64,000 nucleotides of DNA from Spirochaetia bacterium (GTDB lineage Bacteria > Spirochaetota > Leptospiria > Turneriellales > JAOUOS01). Below the pieces are notes generated by a model. It searched no databases and was not told the origin of the DNA. It saw only the letters and a program-made list of their open reading frames with translations. Every line of letters begins with the position of its first letter. The first letter of the stretch is position 1. This document shows positions 36,261 through 44,579 of the stretch, piece by piece. The stretch is taken from NCBI GenBank assembly GCA_029880285.1, contig JAOUOS010000006.1:1-64000 (forward strand), given 5' to 3'. A program made the translations under genes and the position numbers.

Positions 36261-37253
36261 TTACTTTCGAAAATCTTTCAATATTTCAACAACTTCTTTA
36301 TAAATATCAGTTGGTATGGCATTGCCAATAATCTGGGGAAAAACACTTTGAATTTCATTTTCCCACTCTTTAGTCGTAGTGGTATCAATTTTTGTAACTT
36401 TTAACCCGTACCCCTGCATAGATTTTATGGCTTCTGATTCCAGCTTTCTAATTTCTTCTTTAGCTTTAGTACCTGCCCTTACGGCGGCAAGTAAAATTTT
36501 AGGCTGTAAATCTCTGGGAATTTTATCCCATGTTTTTTTTGAAATCACAACGGCCGCGGTAAGGGGTGCCCACTTCATAGAAAGCATATTATCAGCCAGA
36601 CCAAACCATTGGTAAGAGAGAGCTGCCACAGGCGGCGCTGATACGGTTTCTATAAGTCCTGAAGATAGGCCCGTATGTATTTCTGTTGGCGGCAAAGCAA
36701 CAGGTTTATAACCGGCATTTTTTATTGCGTCTGTCCAAGACGGGTCACCTGACCAAACCCACATTTTAAGTGTCTTTAAATCTGCCGGTTTTGTTACTTT
36801 CGTTTTTGAAAATAAGTAAACCCAGCCTATTTCTGACCAATATAATAGTTTAAATCCTTTTTCTTCCATATCTGCATTGAATTTTGGTGCTAACCTCTGT
36901 AGTGTATAATCAAGTTCTTCATCTGATCTTACCAGCATAGGAAGCTGAAAAATACCTATTTCTTTAACAATACTCGCTAAACCATGACCAGTTAGTGCCG
37001 CACCCTGAAGCTGATTAATTCGCATTTTTCGCACCATGTCTAAATCATCACCTGCTACACCGCCAGCATATAGCTGAACTTGTATTTTGCCGTTTGATAC
37101 ATTTTTCCATTCTTCAGCCATATCACGAAGCGCATTATGCCACACCGAACCTTTAGGCGCAATTGTACCAATTTTAATAGTTTGAGCGCTACTAAAATTT
37201 AATCCTGAAAAAAATACAATAGCAGCTGTGAAAATAAACTTTATTTTTTTCAT
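36261..37253 (-). CDS. TRAP transporter solute-binding protein (TatP/DctP type)
   Basis: A 330-residue periplasmic protein with a signal peptide cleaved after SSAQ. The family markers are IKIGTIAPKGSVWHNALRDMA, MRINQLQGAALTG, LKLLYWSEIGW-like FKLLYWSEIGWVYLF, and LKMWVWSGDPSW. The conserved Arg of DctP proteins, needed for carboxylate binding, is not obvious in its usual context, as in other TPAT P proteins. It lies between TatT and the fused permease genes in one operon. The ligand is unknown; hydrophobic or small organic molecules have been proposed for this group. Confidence 0.92.
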   Translation of the reverse strand: MKKIKFIFTAAIVFFSGLNFSSAQTIKIGTIAPKGSVWHNALRDMAEEWKNVSNGKIQVQLYAGGVAGDDLDMVRKMRINQLQGAALTGHGLASIVKEIGIFQLPMLVRSDEELDYTLQRLAPKFNADMEEKGFKLLYWSEIGWVYLFSKTKVTKPADLKTLKMWVWSGDPSWTDAIKNAGYKPVALPPTEIHTGLSSGLIETVSAPPVAALSYQWFGLADNMLSMKWAPLTAAVVISKKTWDKIPRDLQPKILLAAVRAGTKAKEEIRKLESEAIKSMQGYGLKVTKIDTTTTKEWENEIQSVFPQIIGNAIPTDIYKEVVEILKDFRK

Positions 37254-37279
37254 TTTTTATACCTCATCTTTAATACGTT

Positions 37280-38227
37280 TTATAAAAACAATTTTGTAAT
37301 ATTTTCTTTTAACCATTTCGCTCTTTTTTGGGATATCGTATTTACTAATCGAATATTCATTTGATCATCCACATTGATAGCTAGGGCCGAGTCAATTAAA
37401 TTTTTGAATTCTTCAGTATTTTGCTCTTGAACAGAAACATTTTCAGCTAAGCTTAAATAAACAGACACTCTTTTACCTTTTGAATATTCCATAGCTTTTT
37501 TGTAATACTCGCGGCATAAATTTAAGTTTCCATTTGGCCGCCCGGCTTCATAGGCAATTAAAAATTCGTAAACCGCGCCTTCACCGTATGATTCATCTAC
37601 TTCAAGAATGTGTTTTATTAAAGCAGCCGCGTATGGCAGGGCCACAATTAATCTAGTATCATCTTTAGCAGCCGCGATGGCCCCTGCCCAGCCTATTCCC
37701 GACCAATATAAAAAATGAATATCACTCTTTTCGGTTTTTGATAATGTTTCATCAGTATTTTTTATCAACTTATCTTTAAAATTTTCATTTTTAAGATTTA
37801 AACCACGAAATGCAAAATCCCTGCCTCTTAAAAAAAGCTTACTTGCCCGCTTTCTTAAATGTTTAGCTTTTTTATAATCTTCATCATCAATTAAATCTGC
37901 TTCTTGCTGTAAAAGATAAGCGTATGAAATAAACCCCTGCGCCGCTGATAAAAGAAGTCCCTCGTGTTCTGGAGTGCTGGTAAGAAGACTTTCAAAAGTT
38001 TTTAAGGCAAAAGGCATGGCCTCTTTAACCAACTCAGGATCATCATCTGAAGTAAAAACCGAACTATCACCAGAAAGGGAGTCTGCCACAATATTAGTTC
38101 CCACTTTTTTTAGGGAACAATTATTTATGAGAACTAATAAGAAAATAATAAAGAAATAATATATATTTAAATTTCGCCTAAGTTTTAATTTTCTTAATAA
38201 ATAAAATTCAAAAAGATTTAAAAGCAC
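37280..38227 (-). CDS. TatT-like TPR lipoprotein of a TPAT TRAP system
   Basis: A 315-residue lipoprotein (lipobox LINNC, Cys37). Helical repeats carry AMPFALKTFESLLTSTPEHEG, LLSAAQGFISYAYLLQQEADL and YWSGIGWAGAIAAAKDD. These are landmarks of TatT, the T component first defined in Treponema, where it forms a trimer with TPR-like pores and binds the P component. The gene heads the operon with the P and QM subunits, 26 bases upstream of the former. Such T components are widespread in spirochaetes and some other diderms. Confidence 0.88.
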   Translation of the reverse strand: MLLNLFEFYLLRKLKLRRNLNIYYFFIIFLLVLINNCSLKKVGTNIVADSLSGDSSVFTSDDDPELVKEAMPFALKTFESLLTSTPEHEGLLLSAAQGFISYAYLLQQEADLIDDEDYKKAKHLRKRASKLFLRGRDFAFRGLNLKNENFKDKLIKNTDETLSKTEKSDIHFLYWSGIGWAGAIAAAKDDTRLIVALPYAAALIKHILEVDESYGEGAVYEFLIAYEAGRPNGNLNLCREYYKKAMEYSKGKRVSVYLSLAENVSVQEQNTEEFKNLIDSALAINVDDQMNIRLVNTISQKRAKWLKENITKLFL

Positions 38228-38276
38228 AATGCTATAAAGAAAAAGAGCCTTACTTTTACAACAAAAAAATTATTAT

Positions 38277-38513
38277 TTACAATGTTTTATGGGTACCGTC
38301 ACAATAAGGAGTCGTTTTGGTTTGTTTACAAAGACACATAGAATGGATTTTTTTTTCTATAACTTCAAATTGAACCGGTAAAAATTCGGTATCTTTGTGG
38401 CTACCGTCGCAAAAAGGCTGTTTTTTTGACTCACCACACTGGCACCAATAATGTGTTCCTTGAGCGATCTCTATTTTTAATGACTTTTTATCAAATATTT
38501 TTGGTTTAAGCAT
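38277..38513 (-). CDS. Tandem CDGSH iron-sulfur domain protein
   Basis: A 78-residue protein with two CDGSH-type 2Fe-2S sites. The first is WCQCGESKKQPFCDGSH (about 23-39). The second is MCLCKQTKTTPYCDGTH near the C-terminus. Each gives the C-x-C-x(n)-C-DG-(S/T)-H ligand set with three Cys and one His. No membrane anchor is present, so it is cytoplasmic. It is separated from TatT by about 50 bases and preceded by AGGGAGAT. Small double-CDGSH proteins are thought to act in redox or Fe-S transfer. Confidence 0.9.
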   Translation of the reverse strand: MLKPKIFDKKSLKIEIAQGTHYWCQCGESKKQPFCDGSHKDTEFLPVQFEVIEKKIHSMCLCKQTKTTPYCDGTHKTL

Positions 38514-38666
38514 ATCTCCCTCTTTAAAATTAGAATTTTTTACTCATATATGAATATATACATTTAAAAATATATGACAAATAATATATTCTAATTTACA
38601 AGTGATGGGAAAAGCTCATACATGAAAAATAATTGACATTAGCCATTTGTAATAATGTTTATACGG

Positions 38667-39617
38667 ATGAGCATAAAAAAAGATGAAATTGTGTTTATCA
38701 TAAATCCTGTTTCTGGCGGCGGAAAAACAGGAAAACTATGGCCTGAAATAGAAAAAAAAATACGACAAAAATTTGTAAATATAACTGTTCTATTTACAAA
38801 AAAAAAAGCAGAAGCTGTTAGTTTATCTAGAAAATGTGTTATTGCGAAAGTGCCTATCATTGTTTCTGTGGGCGGCGACGGGACAATCTCTGAAGTCGCT
38901 TCAGGATTTATAGGCGCAAATAATAAACCTATTGAAAAACCATCTGCGAAATCTACCGCTCTGGGAATACTCCCAATGGGTTCAGGATGCGATTTAATTC
39001 GTACGCTTCAAATACCTAATAATGTTGATAAGGCACTGGATATCATTTTACAGGGTAAAAGAAAAATAATTGATATGGGAATGGTAACATTCAAAAATTA
39101 TCAAAAGAAAACAGAAAAAAGGCCTTTTATAAACATATCTGATGTAGGTATTGGCGCGCAAGTAATGCATATTTTTGACAAGCAGGATAAAAAATGGGGA
39201 CCTTTCATATCATATCAATCGGCAACACTACGGGGGGTTTTACAATATAAAAATAAGCATTTTAAAATCTATCTTGATAATAAGCTGATAAAAGATCAAA
39301 TTATGCATAGTGTAATTGTGGCAAATGGAAAATATTTTGGATCTGGCATGAAAGTTGCCAGAGAAGCTGAATTAGACGATGGGTATTTTAACGCTATTTT
39401 AATTGATAAAATAAGCACAATAAAGTTTTTAATGCTTTTACCTTTTTTACAAAGGGGAATTTATGCAAAAATAAAAGAAATAAATATGTATAAGGTTAAA
39501 AATATTAAAATCGAAACTAATTCTAATGCTTTTATAGAGCTAGATGGCGAGCAATTAGGAACTGCGCCAGCTGAATTTCAAATGATTAATTCGGCCGTAT
39601 CTGTATTTGTACCTTAA
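38667..39617 (+). CDS. Diacylglycerol/lipid kinase family protein
   Basis: A protein of about 316 residues of the DagK/YegS/LCB5 type. The nucleotide-binding motif FIINPVSGGGKTGKLWP is near the start, followed by PIIVSVGGDGTISEVASGF and LGILPMGSGCDLIRTL. The C-terminal half has the beta-sandwich pattern ending FIELDGEQLGTAPAEFQ. It transfers phosphate from ATP to a lipid hydroxyl, in phospholipid recycling. Two in-frame ATGs exist (38655 and 38667); neither has a good SD, and the second starts directly before the conserved strand. Monocistronic. Confidence 0.9.
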   Translation: MSIKKDEIVFIINPVSGGGKTGKLWPEIEKKIRQKFVNITVLFTKKKAEAVSLSRKCVIAKVPIIVSVGGDGTISEVASGFIGANNKPIEKPSAKSTALGILPMGSGCDLIRTLQIPNNVDKALDIILQGKRKIIDMGMVTFKNYQKKTEKRPFINISDVGIGAQVMHIFDKQDKKWGPFISYQSATLRGVLQYKNKHFKIYLDNKLIKDQIMHSVIVANGKYFGSGMKVAREAELDDGYFNAILIDKISTIKFLMLLPFLQRGIYAKIKEINMYKVKNIKIETNSNAFIELDGEQLGTAPAEFQMINSAVSVFVP

Positions 39618-39693
39618 AAAAAATATATTTTTTTTATAAAAATTTCTTGAAATTTTAGCTATACTTAATATTATGTCTCATAAAGTATAGAAA

Positions 39694-39774
39694 ATGCTTG
39701 GCGTCAAAAAAGGCGGCATTTCAGATACTGAAAAATTAAAAGATTCAGGCAATTCTATAACAGATATTGGTTAA
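39694..39774 (+). other. Possible 26-residue peptide or gene remnant
   Basis: An ATG at 39694 opens a short frame reading MLGVKKGGISDTEKLKDSG and ending SITDIG-stop at 39772-39774. It is preceded in frame by MSHKV and a TAG at 39688-39690. The composition is more balanced than the surrounding AT-rich DNA, which hints at coding origin. No SD is evident. It may be a degraded gene end between the lipid kinase and HU genes. Nothing else was seen in 39618-39823. Confidence 0.2.
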
Positions 39775-39823
39775 AACTAGTTGGTTGCATATTAACAACT
39801 AAACTAAATAACTGGAGGAAAAA

Positions 39824-40096
39824 ATGACAAAAGATGAATTAGTGAGCCATATGGCTGGTGAAGCGAGTATTACAAAAGAGGCTTCTAAAAAAGCTTTAGA
39901 AGCATTTATTTCAGGAATTACAAAAACCTTAAAAAAAGGGGGCACTGTCGGGCTGGTTGGTTTTGGAACTTTTTCAATTACAAAAAGAGCTGCTAGAAAA
40001 GGCCGAAATCCAAAAACAGGTGAGACAATTCAAATAGCCGCAAGTAAGAGTGTAAAATTTAAGGTGGGTAAATCATTAAAAGATGCCGTAAAGTAA
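39824..40096 (+). CDS. HU-family nucleoid protein
   Basis: A 90-residue DNA-binding protein. The family hallmark GFGTFSITKRAARKGRNP is near 46-63, followed by the KTGETIQI arm. The N-terminal helix-turn-helix dimer part reads MTKDELVSHMAGEASITKEA. It binds and bends DNA as a dimer. A strong SD (GGAGG) precedes it and an intrinsic terminator follows, so it is a single-gene unit. Confidence 0.97.
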   Translation: MTKDELVSHMAGEASITKEASKKALEAFISGITKTLKKGGTVGLVGFGTFSITKRAARKGRNPKTGETIQIAASKSVKFKVGKSLKDAVK

Positions 40097-40125
40097 GATT
40101 ATAACTTAAACGGTAAATTTATGTT

Positions 40126-40156
40126 AAAAAAGCGGGCGATTGTCCGCTTTTTTATT
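40126..40156 (+). terminator. Intrinsic terminator of the HU gene
   Basis: AAAAAAGCGGGC pairs with GTCCGCTTTTTT around a GATT loop, followed by ATTTTATTT. The GC stem with flanking A- and T-runs is the best terminator in the window. Confidence 0.85.
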
Positions 40157-40175
40157 TTATTTATAATACAATAAA

Positions 40176-40889
40176 GTGAATATAAAATTTTTTTTTCAAA
40201 TTGTTGGCTTCTTTCTTTTAATTCTTAACAATCAATGTAATAAAGAAAAAGAAATATATATTGATACATTGTTAAATAATATGATTATTAAGTATGGCGG
40301 AGAAGAAAATTTAATAAAATATGACAGGCATTATTCTCACTGGCAGGTAAACTCCCCTATAAAAGGAAAAGCAGAAGAAAAAAGATATGTAAATCTGCCA
40401 CAAAAAATAAAAATTGAAAGCGGTGCCAATCAAGAAATACGAATAATTAATGATGAAAATGTTTATAAGGGCATATTAAACAAGCCCGCCATAAAAATAG
40501 AGGGAATTTCAAGCGAGGCGGTTAAATTTCAACTAAAACGAATATATTCACCTCTTCATTTAAATAAATTTAAGAAAAATATTATTAAAATAACAGATTC
40601 AGCCAAACATATGATTTTACAATATAAATATGAAGTTTCTTCAATAAATTATTATGTTAATAAAGAAACATTCTTTATAGAAAAAACTGAAAGTTTTATT
40701 GATACATCCCAAAAAACTATGAGGTTTATCACTGAATATAAAGATTATAAAAATATAAATGGGGTAATGGTGGCTCATACTGAAAATAAATTTATTGACA
40801 ATATGAATACCGCGAACAATACTTTATTAGAAATACAGATAAATCAAGATTTTAGTCCCTCTATGTTTGAACCTTTTTTAAACATATAG
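40176..40889 (+). CDS. Putative lipoprotein, outer-membrane lipoprotein-sorting-like
   Basis: A 237-residue lipoprotein starting at GTG, with a lipobox ILNNQC (Cys21). The mature part has a series of long strands (RYVNLPQKIKIES, VSSINYYVNKETFFIEKTES), then a typical FITEYKDYKNINGVMVAH motif. This resembles the half-barrel fold of LolA/LolB-like and DUF4292-like proteins, which chaperone lipophilic ligands in the envelope. No named family was assigned. It is followed after about 50 bases by a membrane-tethered thioredoxin gene, possibly co-transcribed. Confidence 0.65.
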   Translation: MNIKFFFQIVGFFLLILNNQCNKEKEIYIDTLLNNMIIKYGGEENLIKYDRHYSHWQVNSPIKGKAEEKRYVNLPQKIKIESGANQEIRIINDENVYKGILNKPAIKIEGISSEAVKFQLKRIYSPLHLNKFKKNIIKITDSAKHMILQYKYEVSSINYYVNKETFFIEKTESFIDTSQKTMRFITEYKDYKNINGVMVAHTENKFIDNMNTANNTLLEIQINQDFSPSMFEPFLNI

Positions 40890-40940
40890 AAAAACAATAT
40901 AAAAAATAAATATTCTATACTACTATTAAAATATAAACTA

Positions 40941-41453
40941 ATGAATAAAATAATTCAATATCTAAAAGTTCATAAAAAAGATATCTTATTTTATGCTTCT
41001 GCAATTACAATCTTTATATTTATGCAAAACTGGCAAAGCAGAAATTTAATTGAAGATAAAAAACCCGCGCCTGAATTTATATTAACGGATCTTCAAGGAA
41101 TTACTCATTCATTATCTCAATACAAAGGCAGACCCATAATACTATACTTTTTTGCTCCATGGTGTACGGTTTGTAAAATAAGTTCTATTAATATAAATAG
41201 AGTGAGGGAATCATACACTGTTGATGAGTTAACGATTCTTTCTATCGCGTTATCTTATAACGATATAAAAGAGGTAGAAAATTTCAAAAAAGACAATAAT
41301 TTAAATATACCTGTACTCTTGTCCGATCATAAAACCGGCCAAGAGTACAAAATAGACAAATTCCCAACTATTTATTTTATAAATTCAGAAGGGTTTATAA
41401 AAAACAGCACTGTCGGCTTTACAACTAAAACCGGCATACAATTTCGTTTATGA
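40941..41453 (+). CDS. Membrane-tethered TlpA-like thioredoxin
   Basis: A 170-residue protein with an N-terminal membrane anchor (residues 15-30) and a periplasmic redoxin domain. The active site FFAPWCTVCKISS places cysteines at 75 and 78, and the cis-Pro is in DKFPTIYFINSEG. CcmG/ResA/TlpA proteins of this type reduce disulfides of exported proteins. The C-terminus is short (ends TGIQFRL), slightly shorter than usual. It is the second of two envelope TlpA-type proteins in the window. A hairpin directly follows the stop. Confidence 0.85.
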   Translation: MNKIIQYLKVHKKDILFYASAITIFIFMQNWQSRNLIEDKKPAPEFILTDLQGITHSLSQYKGRPIILYFFAPWCTVCKISSININRVRESYTVDELTILSIALSYNDIKEVENFKKDNNLNIPVLLSDHKTGQEYKIDKFPTIYFINSEGFIKNSTVGFTTKTGIQFRL

Positions 41454-41482
41454 AATGCTGAAAAACAAATTTTTCAGCATTT
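41453..41482 (+). terminator. Hairpin after the membrane thioredoxin gene
   Basis: AAATGCTGAAAAA (41453-41465) is fully complementary to TTTTTCAGCATTT (41470-41482), with a CAAA loop, and is followed by TTG. It also overlaps the stop codon. Confidence 0.7.
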
Positions 41483-41523
41483 TGATAGATAGCTCTAATT
41501 TTAATTATTTATTAAAAAAACAA

Positions 41524-41805
41524 TTATCTGCCACGACTTCTATTGCCGCCCTCATTATATTTTGGCTTTGGCTTTGCTTCATTAACACGTATGTTTCTTT
41601 CTTTAAACTGAGTGTCATTTAGCGAAGCGATTGCTTTTTGGGCTTCTTCCTGACTTTCCATCTCTACAAACGCGAAACCTTTCGCACGGCCGCTGTATTT
41701 ATCTGTAATTATATTTACTGAACTAACAGCACCATATTCTTGAAATAAATTTGTCAACTCTTCTTCAGTTGTAGTATAGGCCAAATTACCTACATAAATA
41801 TTCAT
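41524..41805 (-). CDS. RRM-domain RNA-binding protein
   Basis: A 93-residue protein with a single RNA-recognition motif. RNP2 is IYVGNLAY at 3-10 and RNP1 is KGFAFVEM. A short basic Arg/Gly tail (GGNRSRGR) follows. Bacterial RRM proteins of this size, common in cyanobacteria, spirochaetes and deltaproteobacteria, bind mRNA and are often cold-induced. A strong SD (AGGAGATTAAA) precedes the ATG. Upstream 41806-42089 shows no other convincing gene. Confidence 0.94.
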   Translation of the reverse strand: MNIYVGNLAYTTTEEELTNLFQEYGAVSSVNIITDKYSGRAKGFAFVEMESQEEAQKAIASLNDTQFKERNIRVNEAKPKPKYNEGGNRSRGR

Positions 41806-42089
41806 TTTAATCTCCTAAGATAATATCTATAAAATAAATAGGCTTTTGGTACTAATGATACATCGAAAGCAAAGTTTACTTTAAAAATATTATTATTTTC
41901 TTGCTTAGAACAATAAATTTTTTAGGCGACTCATTGTATAGCATTTCATTTGCAAATTTCAGGAAAAATAAAATCTATAAATTCTTTATTTTAGCTCAAG
42001 CGCTATCATTGAAAAAGACTTGTCAGCATGCCTCAAATTTATCTATTGGCAAATATATTAAATTACAAGAAAAATTAATAAGGCTATAA

Positions 42090-42356
42090 ATGATTACAAC
42101 AGAAAAAAAGACCGAAGTAATTGAAAAATACCGAAAGCATTCAAAAGATACAGGTTCTGCAGAGGTCCAAATAGCAATTCTTACTGAAAGAATAAATGAA
42201 TTAACTGAGCATTTTAAAAAGCATAAAAAAGACCATCATTCTAGATTAGGCCTACTTAAAATGGTAGGTTCACGCAGAAAATTTTTAGATTATCTTAAAG
42301 GTAAAAATGTTGAGAAATATAAAACTCTCATCAATAACTTGGGAATACGCAAGTAA
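42090..42356 (+). CDS. rpsO: Ribosomal protein uS15
   Basis: An 88-residue small-subunit protein. The hallmark [20 protein letters not shown] and the H-x(n)[21 protein letters not shown] stretch are conserved. It binds 16S rRNA helices h20-h22 and usually represses its own mRNA. The AT-rich leader upstream (about 41900-42089) could house the autoregulatory structure, but no specific fold was demonstrated. It precedes pnp, as in most bacteria. Confidence 0.98.
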   Translation: MITTEKKTEVIEKYRKHSKDTGSAEVQIAILTERINELTEHFKKHKKDHHSRLGLLKMVGSRRKFLDYLKGKNVEKYKTLINNLGIRK

Positions 42357-42402
42357 CGAAAACCATTTATTATTTAACGGTATTTTAAATAAATTCTTCG
42401 TT
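42355..42402 (+). ncRNA. Hairpin in the rpsO-pnp intergenic region
   Basis: AACGAA (42355-42360) can pair with TTCGTT (42397-42402), and the interior ATTTATTATTTAA / TTAAATAAAT stretch extends the stem. It is followed by TTTCT. In other bacteria a stem in this location is an RNase III processing site or attenuator that limits pnp expression. This is a structural inference only. Confidence 0.35.
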
Positions 42403-42466
42403 TTTCTAAAAAAATCAACAAAAAATAAATTGTTAAAAAAACCCTTATTATATTAAGGAGAAAAAA

Positions 42467-44569
42467 ATGTTACATACTGAAAGTATATTAGTCAATGAAA
42501 AAAGTTTTATTCTTGAAACTGGAGCATGGGCAAGACAAGCAGGGGGATCGATTGTTTTAAGGTGGGATAAAATTACTCTTTTAGCAAACGCGACTGCAGC
42601 AAAAGAAGCAATGGAGGGAATAGATTTTTTCCCATTAACAGTAGATTACAGAGAAAAATTTTATGCATCAGGACAAATTCCGGGAGGCTATTTCAAGAGA
42701 GAAGGCCGTCCTACTGAAAAAGAGATATTAACATCAAGGCTTACAGATAGACCCCTACGACCTCTTTTTCCCAAAGGATTTTATAATGAAGTTCAAATAT
42801 TTATAACATTACTAAGCTCAGATGGTATTCAGCCAGCAGATATTCATGGAATTACGGCCGCAAGCGCAGCATTAATGATATCAGATATTCCTTTTGATGG
42901 TCCTGTTGCCGGCGTGAGAGTGGGCCAAATAGATGGAAATTTTATTCTATTTCCTGATAATGAGCAGCAAAAAAAATCAGAACTAAATCTAATTTTAGCA
43001 GGTACTAAAGAAGCAGTAACAATGATTGAAGGAAGTTCATCAGGATTAGATGAAAAAACAATGCTTGAAGCTATAAAATATGGTCATAAAGAAATACAAA
43101 GAATTTGTGATGCGCAAATTCTTATGAAAGAAAAAATAGGCAAGGCAAAAACTGAAATACCAACGATAGCTGATAATACGGAACTTAAGAATAAGATAAG
43201 AGAGATGGCATTTGTTTCACTTGAAGAAGCAAATAAAAGTGGCGATAAACATACCCGCCAAAGTAATATTGATGAAGTAAATAAATCTACTTTACAAAAG
43301 CTAGAAGAAGAATGGAAGCAAAATGAATTTACTGAAAAAGAAATATTTTTAAAGAAAAAAGAAGCTTCGTCCATTTTAGAAGAACTTGAAGTTGAAATAG
43401 TAAGAGACCAAATATTTAATCAAAGCACAAGAGCCGATGGCAGAAAATTAGATGAAATAAGACCAATATCTATTGAAGTTGGGGTATTGCCGGGAGCGCA
43501 TGGTTCCGCGATTTTTACAAGAGGAGAAACTCAGTCACTGGGTGTTGTAACACTGGGTACAGGTAATGATGTACAACTTACTGATGACATAAGCGGCGCA
43601 AGAGAACAATATTTTTATTTGCATTACAATTTTCTTCCCTTTAGCGTAGGTGAAGTTCGTCGTTATGGCGGGCCGGGAAGACGTGAAATTGGTCATGGCA
43701 AACTGGCAGAAAACGCTTTATTATATTCCGTTCCTTCACAGGAAAAATTCCCGTATATTATACGAGTAGTTTCAGAAATTTTTGAATCTAATGGTTCTTC
43801 ATCTATGGCGAGTGTATGCTCAGGTTCACTTGCTATGATGGATGGGGGTATTCCCATAAAAGGGGCAGTGGCTGGCATAGCAATGGGTCTTATTACACAT
43901 AAAGAAAAATACGCCGTATTATCTGATATTGCCGGCCTTGAAGATCATTTTGGTGATATGGATTTTAAAGTCGCTGGCACTGTAGAAGGGATTACAGCTT
44001 TTCAGATGGATTTAAAACTTAAAGGTATAAGTTATGAAATTATGGAAAAAGCTCTAATGCAGGCTAAAGAAGGAAGACTGCATATTCTTGAAAGAATGAA
44101 TGAAGTATTAGCGGTCCCTAGAAGCGATCTTTCTGCGAATGCACCAAGAATAACAACAATACAAATAGATCGCGAAAGAATTGGAGAACTTATAGGGCCC
44201 GGCGGTAAAAATATACGCAGTATTATAGAAAAAAGCGGGGCAGAAATTAACGTAAATGATGATGGAATTGTTTCTATAGCAAGCAATAATCAACAGGCGA
44301 CAGATATCGCTAGAGAAATGATAGAATCTCAATTTGCCGAAGCCGAAATTAATAAAACCTATGATGGCATAGTTAAAAGAATTGTAGATTTCGGAGCGTT
44401 TATTGAAATTATGCCGGGTAAAGACGGTTTATGCCATATCTCAAAAATTTCACAAGATAGGGTTACTGCAGTAGAAGACGCATTACAAATTGGACAGCAG
44501 GTAAAAGCAAAAGTAATCGCAATTGATAGACAAGGACGTATTAATTTATCTATAAAAGACGCTGATTAA
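42467..44569 (+). CDS. pnp: Polyribonucleotide nucleotidyltransferase
   Basis: A 700-residue 3'-5' exoribonuclease that uses phosphate to degrade RNA and works in the degradosome. Two RNase-PH domains are visible (FFPLTVDYREKFYASGQIPGG... in the first; DGRKLDEIRPISIEVG and GTGNDVQLTDD in the second). They are joined by a helical linker. C-terminal KH (IDRERIGELIGPGGKNIRS, about 560-615) and S1 (YDGIVKRIVDFGAFIEI, about 625-695) domains bind RNA. Strong SD (AAGGAG). The M16 peptidase follows after 10 bases. Confidence 0.98.
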   Translation: MLHTESILVNEKSFILETGAWARQAGGSIVLRWDKITLLANATAAKEAMEGIDFFPLTVDYREKFYASGQIPGGYFKREGRPTEKEILTSRLTDRPLRPLFPKGFYNEVQIFITLLSSDGIQPADIHGITAASAALMISDIPFDGPVAGVRVGQIDGNFILFPDNEQQKKSELNLILAGTKEAVTMIEGSSSGLDEKTMLEAIKYGHKEIQRICDAQILMKEKIGKAKTEIPTIADNTELKNKIREMAFVSLEEANKSGDKHTRQSNIDEVNKSTLQKLEEEWKQNEFTEKEIFLKKKEASSILEELEVEIVRDQIFNQSTRADGRKLDEIRPISIEVGVLPGAHGSAIFTRGETQSLGVVTLGTGNDVQLTDDISGAREQYFYLHYNFLPFSVGEVRRYGGPGRREIGHGKLAENALLYSVPSQEKFPYIIRVVSEIFESNGSSSMASVCSGSLAMMDGGIPIKGAVAGIAMGLITHKEKYAVLSDIAGLEDHFGDMDFKVAGTVEGITAFQMDLKLKGISYEIMEKALMQAKEGRLHILERMNEVLAVPRSDLSANAPRITTIQIDRERIGELIGPGGKNIRSIIEKSGAEINVNDDGIVSIASNNQQATDIAREMIESQFAEAEINKTYDGIVKRIVDFGAFIEIMPGKDGLCHISKISQDRVTAVEDALQIGQQVKAKVIAIDRQGRINLSIKDAD

Positions 44570-44579
44570 AATATAAATC

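Noticed and set aside
41901..42089. A 62-codon frame starting with TTG just before rpsO
   Set aside because: No SD, no recognisable pattern, AT-rich composition, and it ends exactly where the rpsO leader would be. Better read as the leader of rpsO.
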